DNA from: JACMQX01 sp040385105
Lineage (GTDB): Bacteria; Pseudomonadota; Gammaproteobacteria; Burkholderiales; Burkholderiaceae_C
DNA: 64,000 nt
Assembly (NCBI GenBank): GCA_040385105.1
Contig: JAZKHY010000025.1
Span: forward strand, 34,396 to 98,395
Direction of reading: 5' to 3'
How positions within the stretch are numbered: position 1 is the first letter of the stretch; each line of letters starts with the position of its first letter. Both the position numbers and the translations under genes were made by a program. Positions 18,251-26,190 of the stretch are shown here, piece by piece. A model generated the notes under the pieces. That model had not been told where the DNA came from and searched no databases. It was given only the letters and a program-made list of their open reading frames with translations.

Positions 18251-19549
18251 ATGGACCTGAACGAACAACTTTTCTCCCGTGCGCGCGAAGTCATCCCCGG
18301 CGGCGTGAATTCGCCGGTACGCGCGTTCCGCGCCGTGGGCGGCACGCCGCGCTTCGTGCAGCGCGCCCAGGGCGCGTATTTCTGGGATGCGAACGACACC
18401 CGCTACATCGACTACATCGGCTCCTGGGGCCCGATGATCCTGGGCCATGGCCACCCGGCCGTGGTGGAGGCGGTGCAGAAGGCCGTGCTGGAAGGCTTCT
18501 CGTTCGGTGCGCCGACCGAGCGCGAGATCGAGCTGGCCGAAGAAATTCTGCAGCTCGTACCGTCCATGGACATGGTGCGCCTGGTCAGCTCTGGCACCGA
18601 AGCCGCCATGAGCGCCATCCGCCTGGCGCGCGGCGCCACCGGGCGCAGCAAGCTCATCAAGTTCGAGGGCTGCTACCACGGCCATGCGGATGCATTGCTG
18701 GTCAAGGCCGGCTCGGGCCTGGCCACCTTCGGCAACCCGACCAGCGCCGGCGTGCCGCCTGAAGTGGTGCAGCACACGCTGGTGCTCGAATACAACAACA
18801 TCGAGCAACTGGAAGAGGCTTTCACGCTGCACGGCAAGGAACTGGCCTGCCTGATGATCGAGCCGATTGCCGGCAACATGAACTTCGTGCGCGCGAGCGT
18901 GCCGTTCATGAAGCGCTGCCGCGAGCTGTGCACACAGTACGGTGCGCTGCTGGTGTTTGACGAAGTCATGACGGGCTTCCGCGTGGCGCTGGGCAGTGCG
19001 CAAAGCGTCTATGCACGCGAGATCGAGGGCTTCCGGCCCGACATTTCCGTGCTGGGCAAGGTCATCGGCGGCGGCATGCCGCTGGCAGCTTTTGGCGGGC
19101 CGCGCGCCATCATGGAGCACCTGGCGCCGCTCGGGCCGGTGTACCAGGCCGGGACGCTGTCAGGCAACCCGGTCGCCACTGCCTGCGGCCTGGCCACGCT
19201 GCGCGAGATCCGCAAACCCGGGTTCTTTGAATCGCTGTCGGCCAAGACGCGTTCGCTCGTTGATGGCTTGTCTGCCGCCGCCAAGGCTGAAGGCGTTGCT
19301 TTCAGCGCGGATTGCGAAGGCGGGATGTTCGGCTTCTTCCTGCTGGACACCTTGCCGCAGAACTACCCGGCCGTCATGAAGAGTGACAGCCCGAAGTTCA
19401 ACAAGCTGTTCCATGGACTGCTGGATCGGGGCGTGTACATTGCGCCTGCGCTCTATGAGGCTGGCTTTGTCAGCGCTGCTCATAGTGACGAGGATATTGC
19501 CGGGACTGTTGCTGCTGCGCGTGAGGCGTTCAGGTCTTTGGCTTCCTGA
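18251..19549 (+). CDS. hemL: Glutamate-1-semialdehyde 2,1-aminomutase
   Basis: 432 residues from the ATG at 18251 (MDLNEQLFSRAREVIPGGVNSPVRA). Fold type I PLP enzyme: SSGTEAAMSAIRLARGATG, CYHGHADALL, FDEVMTGFR and the PLP lysine in SVLGKVIGGGMP. It converts glutamate-1-semialdehyde to 5-aminolevulinate, the C5 route to tetrapyrroles. It is the last core gene before the low-GC cassette; no U-rich terminator follows, only the minus-oriented structured repeat at 19602. Confidence 0.96.
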   Translation: MDLNEQLFSRAREVIPGGVNSPVRAFRAVGGTPRFVQRAQGAYFWDANDTRYIDYIGSWGPMILGHGHPAVVEAVQKAVLEGFSFGAPTEREIELAEEILQLVPSMDMVRLVSSGTEAAMSAIRLARGATGRSKLIKFEGCYHGHADALLVKAGSGLATFGNPTSAGVPPEVVQHTLVLEYNNIEQLEEAFTLHGKELACLMIEPIAGNMNFVRASVPFMKRCRELCTQYGALLVFDEVMTGFRVALGSAQSVYAREIEGFRPDISVLGKVIGGGMPLAAFGGPRAIMEHLAPLGPVYQAGTLSGNPVATACGLATLREIRKPGFFESLSAKTRSLVDGLSAAAKAEGVAFSADCEGGMFGFFLLDTLPQNYPAVMKSDSPKFNKLFHGLLDRGVYIAPALYEAGFVSAAHSDEDIAGTVAAAREAFRSLAS

Positions 19550-19601
19550 GGCGCTTTCTCGCGCGTGCTGCTTCTGGCGGCTGCTTCTGGTTTCTGCCCC
19601 A

Positions 19602-19708
19602 CAGGTTGGCGGCGACGGGCACCCGCCTCCGCTCATGTCCTCCTGTCTGGCTTCGCCAGCCATTCCCCCTTTACTTCGCTGCGGCGGGTACCCATCACCG
19701 CCAACCTG
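19602..19708 (-). repeat. Structured repeat element, copy A (candidate non-coding RNA or hairpin-bounded element)
   Basis: Read on the minus strand, bases 19708-19683 pair with 19627-19602 over 26 consecutive positions: 23 Watson-Crick and 3 G-U pairs. On the plus strand those three are C-A mismatches, which picks the minus strand as the functional one. Inside the stem, the 5' loop strand GCAGCGAAGUAAAGGGGGA and the 3' loop strand GGAGGACAUGAGCGGA flank a small hairpin (CUGGC-GAA-GCCAG). Copy B at 23076 has nearly the same loop strands but a different outer stem. Located 52 bases beyond hemL. Confidence 0.75.
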
Positions 19709-19992
19709 CTGCGCTTTTGGTAGGGCTCCGTCGCGGGCGCGGCTCTATACTTTGCCCGTCGCGCCAAAAAAGCGTGATACGGGATTGGAGTCCCGGTGCG
19801 ACTGAGGCGAAAGCCGCAGTAGATCAGGTCGAGCCTTGCGGCTTTTGCATCTGTGCCCCCGTTTTGGTGGCCCGGATGTGGGGGCGCAAGCCCCGCCGTC
19901 AATCGTCTCGGTCGCACGGTACTCCAACTCATTCGGGCCACCGCCATTGATTTCGAATGGTGGTGGTTTATTCAACCGACCGGGCACACACC
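19709..19992. other. Non-coding stretch with possible remnant of a phage Ash/Icd-like region
   Basis: No convincing gene is seen in the 284 bases between repeat copy A and the NYN gene. Around 19921-19970 the DNA reads like a frame-disturbed version of the C-terminal coding region of short phage Ash/Icd-like proteins (pattern S-N-S-V-R-A-T-T... followed by a glycine run): the plus frames give YSNSFGPP and IRATAIDFE across the same bases. This is weak, from memory of the family, and could be coincidence. If right, the cassette arrived with phage-satellite DNA. The promoter for the NYN gene should lie in this stretch. Confidence 0.3.
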
Positions 19993-20490
19993 ATGACGAC
20001 AACGGCCACAACCACCCACCTCAAGTCGAACCTCGCAGTACTCATCGACGCGGAAAACATCAGCGCCGCGCACATCCCCGCAATCATCGCGAAGATCGCC
20101 GAGGACTACGGCAATGCAACAGTGCGACGTGTCTACGGCGACTGGACCACACCACAGCTCACGCCATGGAAGAAAGCACTGGAATCACAAGCGCTCCGCC
20201 CCAGCCAGCAGTTCCGCCACATCAAGGGCAAGAACTCGTCAGACGGCGCACTGATCATGGACGCCATGGAACTGCTTCATGCCCGCGAGGTGGATGGCTT
20301 CTGCATCGTCTCGTCCGACAGCGACTTCACCGGCCTCGCCACCCGCATCCGTGAGAAGGGTTTGCGCGTCTATGGCTTCGGCATGAAACAGACGATGCGG
20401 GCGTTTGTCGCAGCTTGTGACGAGTTTGTCTTCCTTGATGCGGAACACCTCATTGATGTGCGACTCGAAGACATCGTTTCAATCGGATAA
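19993..20490 (+). CDS. NYN-domain (PIN-like) ribonuclease, stand-alone
   Basis: 165 residues from the ATG at 19993 (MTTTATTTHLKSNLAVLIDAEN). NYN/DUF88 fold with the acidic catalytic set: D19 in LIDAEN, D84 and D90 in SSDGALIMDAMEL, D109 and D111 in VSSDSDF. Members are metal-dependent endoribonucleases. Many bacterial relatives continue with a C-terminal OST-HTH RNA-binding domain; this one stops soon after the nuclease fold, so it is short or truncated. It opens the accessory cassette and lies 133 bases before the RloC-like gene on the same strand, with a perfect palindrome between. The link to RNA-targeting defence is inference. Confidence 0.85.
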   Translation: MTTTATTTHLKSNLAVLIDAENISAAHIPAIIAKIAEDYGNATVRRVYGDWTTPQLTPWKKALESQALRPSQQFRHIKGKNSSDGALIMDAMELLHAREVDGFCIVSSDSDFTGLATRIREKGLRVYGFGMKQTMRAFVAACDEFVFLDAEHLIDVRLEDIVSIG

Positions 20491-20517
20491 AGACTTTGAC
20501 CGAATGTTGAGCCCGCT

Positions 20518-20551
20518 TCGTGCTTCAAGGGCGTACGCCCTTGAAGCACGA
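20518..20551. repeat. Perfect 34-bp palindrome between NYN and RloC-like genes
   Basis: The half-site TCGTGCTTCAAGGGCGT is followed immediately by its exact reverse complement; all 17 pairs match and the 18th fails. As RNA it would fold into a hairpin of about 15 bp with a GUAC loop. There is no following T-run, so it is not a canonical intrinsic terminator. It begins 27 bases after the NYN stop codon and ends 72 bases before the downstream GTG start. It could be a dyad operator, an RNA processing site or an extragenic repeat. Confidence 0.85.
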
Positions 20552-20623
20552 GAGCCGACCTTGTAGACTGAAGCAACATTCTGTTGCAAACAGCCTGAGG
20601 GGCACTATAGGGGGACCGACTCG

Positions 20624-23050
20624 GTGATCAATCAGATAGACATAGCCAGCTTTGGCAGCTTTCAAGGTTTTGATTGGAAAAAGACCGTTAGGGACAACGG
20701 GAAGAACGTCAAACCGTTCCAGCGTCTGAACATCCTCTATGGACGCAACTATTCTGGCAAGACAACACTCTCTCGCATCTTCCGTTCCCTTGAGACTCGC
20801 AAGCTCCCGCTAAACTACGTGGGCTCGTCCTTCACCGTCACAGGTGACAAAGGTGCAGTAACCCATGCTGGCCTGCCGACCCACAACTATGACGTCCGGG
20901 TCTACAACCGCGACTTCGTGACCGACAACCTGAGCTTCTTGGTCAATCAGGAAGTTGGTGGCGTCATCAAGACTTTCGCTATCGTCGGTGAGCAGAACAA
21001 GGAAATTGACGACGCTATTGCTGCCATTGAGGCCAAGCTTGGAAGCTTGGAAGGCAAAGCTGGACTGCGCTTTGATCTGGAAGCCAAGAGGAAAGAGCGC
21101 GATCGCACCCAATCTGCCCATACCACGGCGTCAAATGGCCTGGAGGATAAGCTGCGTTCACATGCCGCGGAGAAAATCAAAAAGAACCGTCAGTACGGCA
21201 TCGCCGTCTACAACATTGACCACATCAAACGCGACATTGCTTCCACCAAGAAGCCCGGCTTTGTCGCACTCACCACAGAGGAGCAGGCAGGCAGACTCAA
21301 CTTGCTCAAGCAAGAAGCCCTGCCTGACATTACTGGCACCCTGGCCATCACCCTCAAACTGGAGTCTTTGACGGCCACTGCCAAACCTCTGCTCTCCCAG
21401 GCGATCACCCCGACCAAGGCGATTGAAGAACTGCTCAAAGACAGCGCCTTGCAACTCTGGGTCAAGCAGGGGATGGGGCACCACCGAGACAAACGAAGCA
21501 CCTGTGCGTTCTGCCGCCAAGAGCTGCCGCACGACATCTGGCAGGTACTCGATGAGCATTTCAGCAAGGAGTCTGGTGAATTAGAAGCGTCGTTGGACGC
21601 GGTCATTACATCAGTCACAAACGAGATCAACGCCATTGCAAGCCACAACACCTTCACAGGTGCTCAGTTTTACGCTGACGAACGCACCGCATATGAAGCA
21701 AGCAGCAAAGCGCTTTCGCAAGCTCTTTCTATCTACAAAAAGGACTTGGAAGCGCTGAAGAAATCGCTTGAGATCCGGAAAAACAACCTGTTCCAGCCAG
21801 TTTCTCTGAATAATCCTTTGCATGACGCAATGGAAATTGGAAAGCATGTTGACGATATCAATGCGCTTATCGTCACGAGCAACGGCAAAACCGCCACTTT
21901 GGAAAAGGACAAGACCGCTGCTAGAGATGCACTACGCCTCGCTGACGTGTTTGCGTTCGCTGATGCGATCACCTACACCAAGGAACTTGACCGCATCGCG
22001 ACTCTGAAGACCGAGGCCGACACGGCAAGCACGACCCATACGGATGCGGAAAAAGAGATTCGTGACGCTGAAGCAGAAGTCCAAGCCTTGAGAGCCAAGC
22101 AGAAGGACGAGCGAAAAGGAGCCGAGCGGGTCAACTCCCTGCTCAATAACTTTTTCGGCCATGACGGCATCAAGCTAGAAGCCCGCGACGATGCTGACAA
22201 AGCCACAGTCAAGTTTGAGATCACGAGAGATGGAAAGGCTGCGTACAACCTGAGTGAAGGCGAGTGCAGCCTTATCGCATTCTGCTACTTCATAGCAAAA
22301 CTTGACGACCCAGAGACCAAGGGCAAAGACTTGATCATCTACATTGATGATCCAATCTCAAGCTTAGACGGCAATCACATATTCTTCATGTTCAGTTTGA
22401 TCGAGAGCTTGATCGCAAAGCCGAGCAAGAAGCCAGACGGCTCGAACTCATATCGCTACAAGCAACTTTTCATATCCACGCACAACTTGGACTTCTTGAA
22501 ATACCTCAAGAGGCTGTCTATTCCGACCAAAAAGATTCCGGCCGGAGAGGGTAAGACCAAGAGTGTCAGCGATCATGAGCACTTCATGATCGAGCGCAAT
22601 GGGGCGTCAAGCAGCATCCTGCTCATGCCGTCCTATCTCAAAGACTACATCACGGAATTTCACTACCTCTTCCACCAAATCTACAAGTGCAAGAACCAAG
22701 CTGCGGCGGCAGATAACCATGAACCCTTCTTCGGTTTTGGCAACAATTTGCGGAAATTTTTGGAAGCGTTCCTTTTCTTCAAGTATCCATATCACGACGA
22801 TAGAAACGATACCTTTGAACGAATTAGGAAGTTTTTTGGAGAAGAGGAAGACACTGCCGTTGCACTCATTAACCGTCTCAACAACGAGTTCTCTCACCTC
22901 GAAGCCGTCCCTGATCGCGGCTTCAAGCCGGTTGAAATTCCCGAGATCGCCAAAGTGGCAAACTACGTTTTGGACAAAATTTACGCTGCTGACAAGGTGC
23001 AATACAACGCCTTGCTAAAGAGCATTGGTGAGCCAGAGCGCGTTGCCTGA
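20624..23050 (+). CDS. RloC-like AAA ATPase with zinc-hook CxxC and C-terminal HEPN/anticodon-nuclease candidate domain
   Basis: 808 residues from a GTG at 20624, preceded by a GGGGGA ribosome site. Walker A LYGRNYSGKTT (G40-T48); coiled coils (about 125-270 and 310-500) around CAFC (C294/C297), a Rad50-like zinc-hook candidate; ABC signature LSEGE (543-547); Walker B LIIYIDDPISSLD (570-582); H-loop STHN (618-621). The C terminus has RKFLE (R710, E714) and NEFSH (H758, also R751x6H), matching the Arg-x3-Glu...His layout of PrrC/RloC anticodon nucleases and the HEPN Rx4-6H motif. RloC cuts tRNA anticodon loops after DNA damage or phage attack. GC is low (22741-22800 is 23/60), pointing to transfer. 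No restriction-modification genes are adjacent. Family good, nuclease activity inferred. Confidence 0.85.
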   Translation: MINQIDIASFGSFQGFDWKKTVRDNGKNVKPFQRLNILYGRNYSGKTTLSRIFRSLETRKLPLNYVGSSFTVTGDKGAVTHAGLPTHNYDVRVYNRDFVTDNLSFLVNQEVGGVIKTFAIVGEQNKEIDDAIAAIEAKLGSLEGKAGLRFDLEAKRKERDRTQSAHTTASNGLEDKLRSHAAEKIKKNRQYGIAVYNIDHIKRDIASTKKPGFVALTTEEQAGRLNLLKQEALPDITGTLAITLKLESLTATAKPLLSQAITPTKAIEELLKDSALQLWVKQGMGHHRDKRSTCAFCRQELPHDIWQVLDEHFSKESGELEASLDAVITSVTNEINAIASHNTFTGAQFYADERTAYEASSKALSQALSIYKKDLEALKKSLEIRKNNLFQPVSLNNPLHDAMEIGKHVDDINALIVTSNGKTATLEKDKTAARDALRLADVFAFADAITYTKELDRIATLKTEADTASTTHTDAEKEIRDAEAEVQALRAKQKDERKGAERVNSLLNNFFGHDGIKLEARDDADKATVKFEITRDGKAAYNLSEGECSLIAFCYFIAKLDDPETKGKDLIIYIDDPISSLDGNHIFFMFSLIESLIAKPSKKPDGSNSYRYKQLFISTHNLDFLKYLKRLSIPTKKIPAGEGKTKSVSDHEHFMIERNGASSSILLMPSYLKDYITEFHYLFHQIYKCKNQAAAADNHEPFFGFGNNLRKFLEAFLFFKYPYHDDRNDTFERIRKFFGEEEDTAVALINRLNNEFSHLEAVPDRGFKPVEIPEIAKVANYVLDKIYAADKVQYNALLKSIGEPERVA

Positions 23051-23075
23051 TCTTCGTGGGAAATGAGCACCACCA

Positions 23076-23178
23076 GATCAGGTGGGTAGGGCGCTCTGCG
23101 CAGCGAAATAAAGGGGGAGCCCCGGCCCTAGGCCGGGCGGAGGACATTCGCGGAGCAGAGTGCCCTGCCCGCCTGATC
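23076..23178 (+). repeat. Structured repeat element, copy B (candidate non-coding RNA or hairpin-bounded element)
   Basis: On the plus strand 23076-23099 pairs with 23155-23178 over 24 consecutive positions, 21 Watson-Crick and 3 G-U. The internal loop strands are GCAGCGAAAUAAAGGGGGA (5') and GGAGGACAUUCGCGGA (3'), 18/19 and 14/16 identical to copy A, around a GC-rich inner hairpin (23119-23138). The outer stem sequence is unrelated to that of copy A, so pairing is conserved where sequence is not. It starts 26 bases after the RloC-like stop, so it would be part of that gene's 3' untranslated RNA. Confidence 0.75.
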
Positions 23179-23212
23179 CCGACGCAATGCAGGCGTGAAC
23201 TGCGTAAACCCT

Positions 23213-23229
23213 TTGGGGCAAAGCCCCAA
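23213..23229. terminator. Short GC hairpin between convergent RloC-like cassette and purH
   Basis: TTGGGGC-AAA-GCCCCAA is a perfect 7-bp stem with a 3-base loop, 17 bases before the purH stop. It has no flanking T-run in either direction, so it is at best a weak bidirectional terminator or a 3' mRNA stabiliser. Confidence 0.4.
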
Positions 23230-23245
23230 CACTTGACCCGGGGCC

Positions 23246-24817
23246 TCAATGCCGGAAGTGCCGCACCCCAGAGAACACCATCGCAACCCCACGCTCATCG
23301 GCCGCATCAATCACTTCCTGATCGCGCATGGACCCACCCGGTTGAATCACGCAAGTAGCGCCAGCATCAACCACCACATCCAGCCCGTCACGGAACGGGA
23401 AGAACGCGTCACTCGCCACCACAGTCCCCTCCAGCGACAGCTGCGCATGCTGCGCCTTGATGCTGGCGATGCGGGCTGAGTCCAGCCGGCTCATCTGGCC
23501 GGCGCCGACGCCCATGGTCATGCCGTCCTTGCAGAACACGATGGCGTTGGACTTGACGTACTTGGCGACCTTCCACGCAAACAGCAGGTCTTGCAGCTGC
23601 TGCGCGGTCGGCGCCTTCTTCGTCACCACCTTCAGGTCGGCCAGTGTCAGCTCGCTGTTGTCGGCGGTCTGCATCAGCAGGCCCGAGCCGACGCGCTTGA
23701 CGTCCATCAGGTTGCGGCCGTTGTCCCAGTCGGTCTTGCCGCCGGGCGGCAGGTCGATCTGCAGGATGCGGACGTTGACCTTGGTCTTGAACACCTCCAT
23801 GGCCTCGGGCGTGAAGCCGGGGGCCATCAGCACTTCAACGAACTGTTTGGAAATGGCCTGTGCCGCCGCCTCGTCCAGCGTACGGTTCAGCGCAATGATG
23901 CCGCCGAAGGCTGAAGTGGAATCAGTCTTGAAGGCCTTGCTGTACGCGTCCAGCGGGTCAGCGCCCACCGCCACGCCGCAGGGGTTGGCATGCTTCACGA
24001 TGACGCAGGCCGCCTCGGTGAAACTCTTGACGCATTCCCAGGCCGCGTCGGCATCGGCGATGTTGTTGTACGACAGCTCCTTGCCCTGCAACTGCTTCGC
24101 CGTCACCAGCGAGCCGGGCGCCGGGTACAGGTCGCGGTAGAACGCTGCCTGCTGGTGCGGGTTCTCGCCGTAGCGCAGGTCCTGCAGCTTGATGAAGCGA
24201 CCGTTGGCCTGGCCGGAGAACAGCGAGTGGCTGCCATCGTCCTGGATGCGCGAGAGGTAGTCGCTGATGGCGCCGTCATAGTTGCTGATGCGGTTGAACG
24301 CGGCAACCGACAGCGCGAACTTCGTCTTGTCGCTGAGCTTGCCGGCGGTCTTGAGCTCGCCCAGGACCAGGTCGTACTGCGACGCATCGGTCAGCACGCC
24401 CACATCCTTCCAGTTCTTGGCGGCCGAGCGCACCATGGCCGGGCCGCCGATGTCGATGTTCTCGATCGCGTCTTCCAGCGAGCAGCCGGGTTTGGCCACC
24501 GTGGCCTCGAACGGGTAGAGGTTGACCACCAGCAGGTCAATCGTGTCGATGCCGTGCGCCTGCAGCGCCTTCATGTGTTCCGGCAGGTCGCGGCGCGCCA
24601 GCAGGCCGCCGTGCACCTTGGGGTGCAGCGTCTTGACGCGGCCGTCGAGCATCTCGGGAAAGCCGGTCACCTCGGCCACCTCGGTCACGGGCAGGCCCTT
24701 GTCGGCCAGCAGTTTGGCGGTACCGCCGGTGGACAGCAGGCGGATGCCCAGTGCGTGCAGGCCCTGGGCGAGCTCGACGACGCCGGTCTTGTCGGAAACG
24801 GAAATCAGTGCATTCAT
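23246..24817 (-). CDS. purH: Bifunctional AICAR formyltransferase / IMP cyclohydrolase
   Basis: 523 residues, the normal length. N-terminal cyclohydrolase domain begins MNALISVSDKTGVVELAQGL with LLSTGGTAKLL; the C-terminal formyltransferase domain has the catalytic KHANPCGVA and ends with MRDQEVIDAADERGVAMVFSG. It performs the last two steps of de novo purine synthesis. Same strand as and 27 bases downstream of fis, so it may be read from the dusB-fis promoter. It convergently abuts the accessory cassette. Confidence 0.97.
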   Translation of the reverse strand: MNALISVSDKTGVVELAQGLHALGIRLLSTGGTAKLLADKGLPVTEVAEVTGFPEMLDGRVKTLHPKVHGGLLARRDLPEHMKALQAHGIDTIDLLVVNLYPFEATVAKPGCSLEDAIENIDIGGPAMVRSAAKNWKDVGVLTDASQYDLVLGELKTAGKLSDKTKFALSVAAFNRISNYDGAISDYLSRIQDDGSHSLFSGQANGRFIKLQDLRYGENPHQQAAFYRDLYPAPGSLVTAKQLQGKELSYNNIADADAAWECVKSFTEAACVIVKHANPCGVAVGADPLDAYSKAFKTDSTSAFGGIIALNRTLDEAAAQAISKQFVEVLMAPGFTPEAMEVFKTKVNVRILQIDLPPGGKTDWDNGRNLMDVKRVGSGLLMQTADNSELTLADLKVVTKKAPTAQQLQDLLFAWKVAKYVKSNAIVFCKDGMTMGVGAGQMSRLDSARIASIKAQHAQLSLEGTVVASDAFFPFRDGLDVVVDAGATCVIQPGGSMRDQEVIDAADERGVAMVFSGVRHFRH

Positions 24818-24844
24818 ATATAGAGGGGGAAGGTCCGGTGTTTC

Positions 24845-25084
24845 TTATTTCTTGATGAGCTTGTGTTCAAGCAGCTTCTTGCGCAGGGTGTTGCGGTTGA
24901 GCCCCAGCCATTCGGCGGCCTTGGACTGGTTGTCGCCGGCCTGCTTCATCACCACCTCGAGCAGCGGCTTTTCAACAACCTTGACCAGCATGTCGTACAT
25001 GCCGTCGGGCTCGGTGCCACGCAGGTCCCGGAAGTAGCCTTCCAGGCTGGTGCGCACGCATTCTTCTATCTGTTTTTTGCTCAT
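24845..25084 (-). CDS. fis: Fis-family DNA-binding nucleoid protein
   Basis: 79 residues. The C-terminal helix-turn-helix QSKAAEWLGLNRNTLRKKL matches Fis and NtrC-type DNA-binding domains, and the N-terminal helices (IEECVRTSLEGYF) match the Fis dimer region. Fis bends DNA and affects rRNA promoters and recombination. The start overlaps the dusB stop by 4 bases, the classic dusB-fis operon arrangement. Shorter than the 98-residue enterobacterial Fis but usual for betaproteobacteria. Confidence 0.93.
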   Translation of the reverse strand: MSKKQIEECVRTSLEGYFRDLRGTEPDGMYDMLVKVVEKPLLEVVMKQAGDNQSKAAEWLGLNRNTLRKKLLEHKLIKK

Positions 25085-26133
25085 GCCGAGAGTTCCACGA
25101 TGGCAGTTTCGCCGTCTTCCTGTTGTGTGCCGGTGGCAGCGGGCATGCGGTCACCCGCTGCGCCGAGCGCATCGAAATAGCCGGCCACTGCCGCCAGCTG
25201 TGCCTCGCAGCTTTCCAGCAGGTTCATGCGTTTGCGGAAGTCTTCCCCGCCGGGCAGGCTGCGCACATACCAGCCGATGTGCTTGCGCGCGGTGCGCACG
25301 CCGGTAAGCTCGCCATACAGGCCGTAGTGTTCGTTCAGGTGGTCCAGCAGCAGGCGCTTGACTTCGGCCACCAGCGGCGGCGCCAGCTCGGTGCCGGTGA
25401 CCAGGTAATGCGCAACCTCGCGGAAGATCCAGGGCCGGCCCTGGGCCGCGCGGCCGATCATCACGGCATCGGCACCCGTCAGCGCGAGCACCTCGCGGGC
25501 CTTCTGCGGCGTGTCAATGTCGCCGTTGGCCACCACGGGCACGCGGACGGCGGCCTTCACGGCGGCGATGGTGTCGTACTCGGCATGGCCGCCGTACCCC
25601 TGCTCGCGCGTGCGGCCATGGATGGTCAGCATCTGCACGCCGGCCGACTCGAAGGCGCGTGCCAGCGCCAGTGCGTTTTTATGGTCCTGGCTCCAGCCCG
25701 TGCGCATCTTGAGCGTGACGGGCACATTGCGCGGCGCGCAAGCGGCCACGACGGCTTCAACGATGGACAGTGCCAGCACCTCGTCCTGCATCAGCGCCGA
25801 GCCGGCCCATTTGTTGCACACTTTCTTGGCCGGGCAGCCCATGTTGATGTCGATGATCTGCGCGCCGCGGTCGATGTTGTACGCGGCTGCATCGGCCATC
25901 ATCGGCGCGTCGGTGCCGGCGATCTGCACGGCAATAGGCTCGATCTCGCCGTCATGGTTGGCGCGGCGCGAGGTCTTCAGGCTGTTCCAGAGGTCGCGCC
26001 GCGAGGTCACCATCTCGCTGACCGCATAGCCTGCGCCAAGCGACTTGCATAGCTGGCGGAAGGGCCGGTCGGTCACGCCTGCCATGGGCGCCGCGAACAC
26101 ATTGTTCGCAAGAAGGTGGTGACCGATTTTCAT
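25081..26133 (-). CDS. dusB: tRNA-dihydrouridine synthase B
   Basis: 350 residues. TIM-barrel FMN enzyme: APMAGVTDRPFRQLCK at the N terminus, the catalytic cysteine in NMGCPAKKVCNKWAGSALM, LTIHGRTREQGY and NGDIDTPQKA. It reduces uridine to dihydrouridine at positions in the tRNA D-loop. It is translationally coupled to fis downstream and divergent from the yqaA-like gene. Confidence 0.95.
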   Translation of the reverse strand: MKIGHHLLANNVFAAPMAGVTDRPFRQLCKSLGAGYAVSEMVTSRRDLWNSLKTSRRANHDGEIEPIAVQIAGTDAPMMADAAAYNIDRGAQIIDINMGCPAKKVCNKWAGSALMQDEVLALSIVEAVVAACAPRNVPVTLKMRTGWSQDHKNALALARAFESAGVQMLTIHGRTREQGYGGHAEYDTIAAVKAAVRVPVVANGDIDTPQKAREVLALTGADAVMIGRAAQGRPWIFREVAHYLVTGTELAPPLVAEVKRLLLDHLNEHYGLYGELTGVRTARKHIGWYVRSLPGGEDFRKRMNLLESCEAQLAAVAGYFDALGAAGDRMPAATGTQQEDGETAIVELSA

Positions 26134-26190
26134 GAGGAGGCGGAAAGCGTGGCGCGGCGGGCTGCTGAAAAATGAGGCACGATTGTAGCT

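Noticed and set aside
19745..20011. 88-residue minus-strand frame ahead of the NYN gene
   Set aside because: Overlaps the promoter region and the NYN start; no recognisable domain and no ribosome site.
19602..23178. Insertion sequence or integrated element with its own transposase or integrase
   Set aside because: No transposase, integrase, target-site duplication or tRNA attachment site is visible around the cassette.
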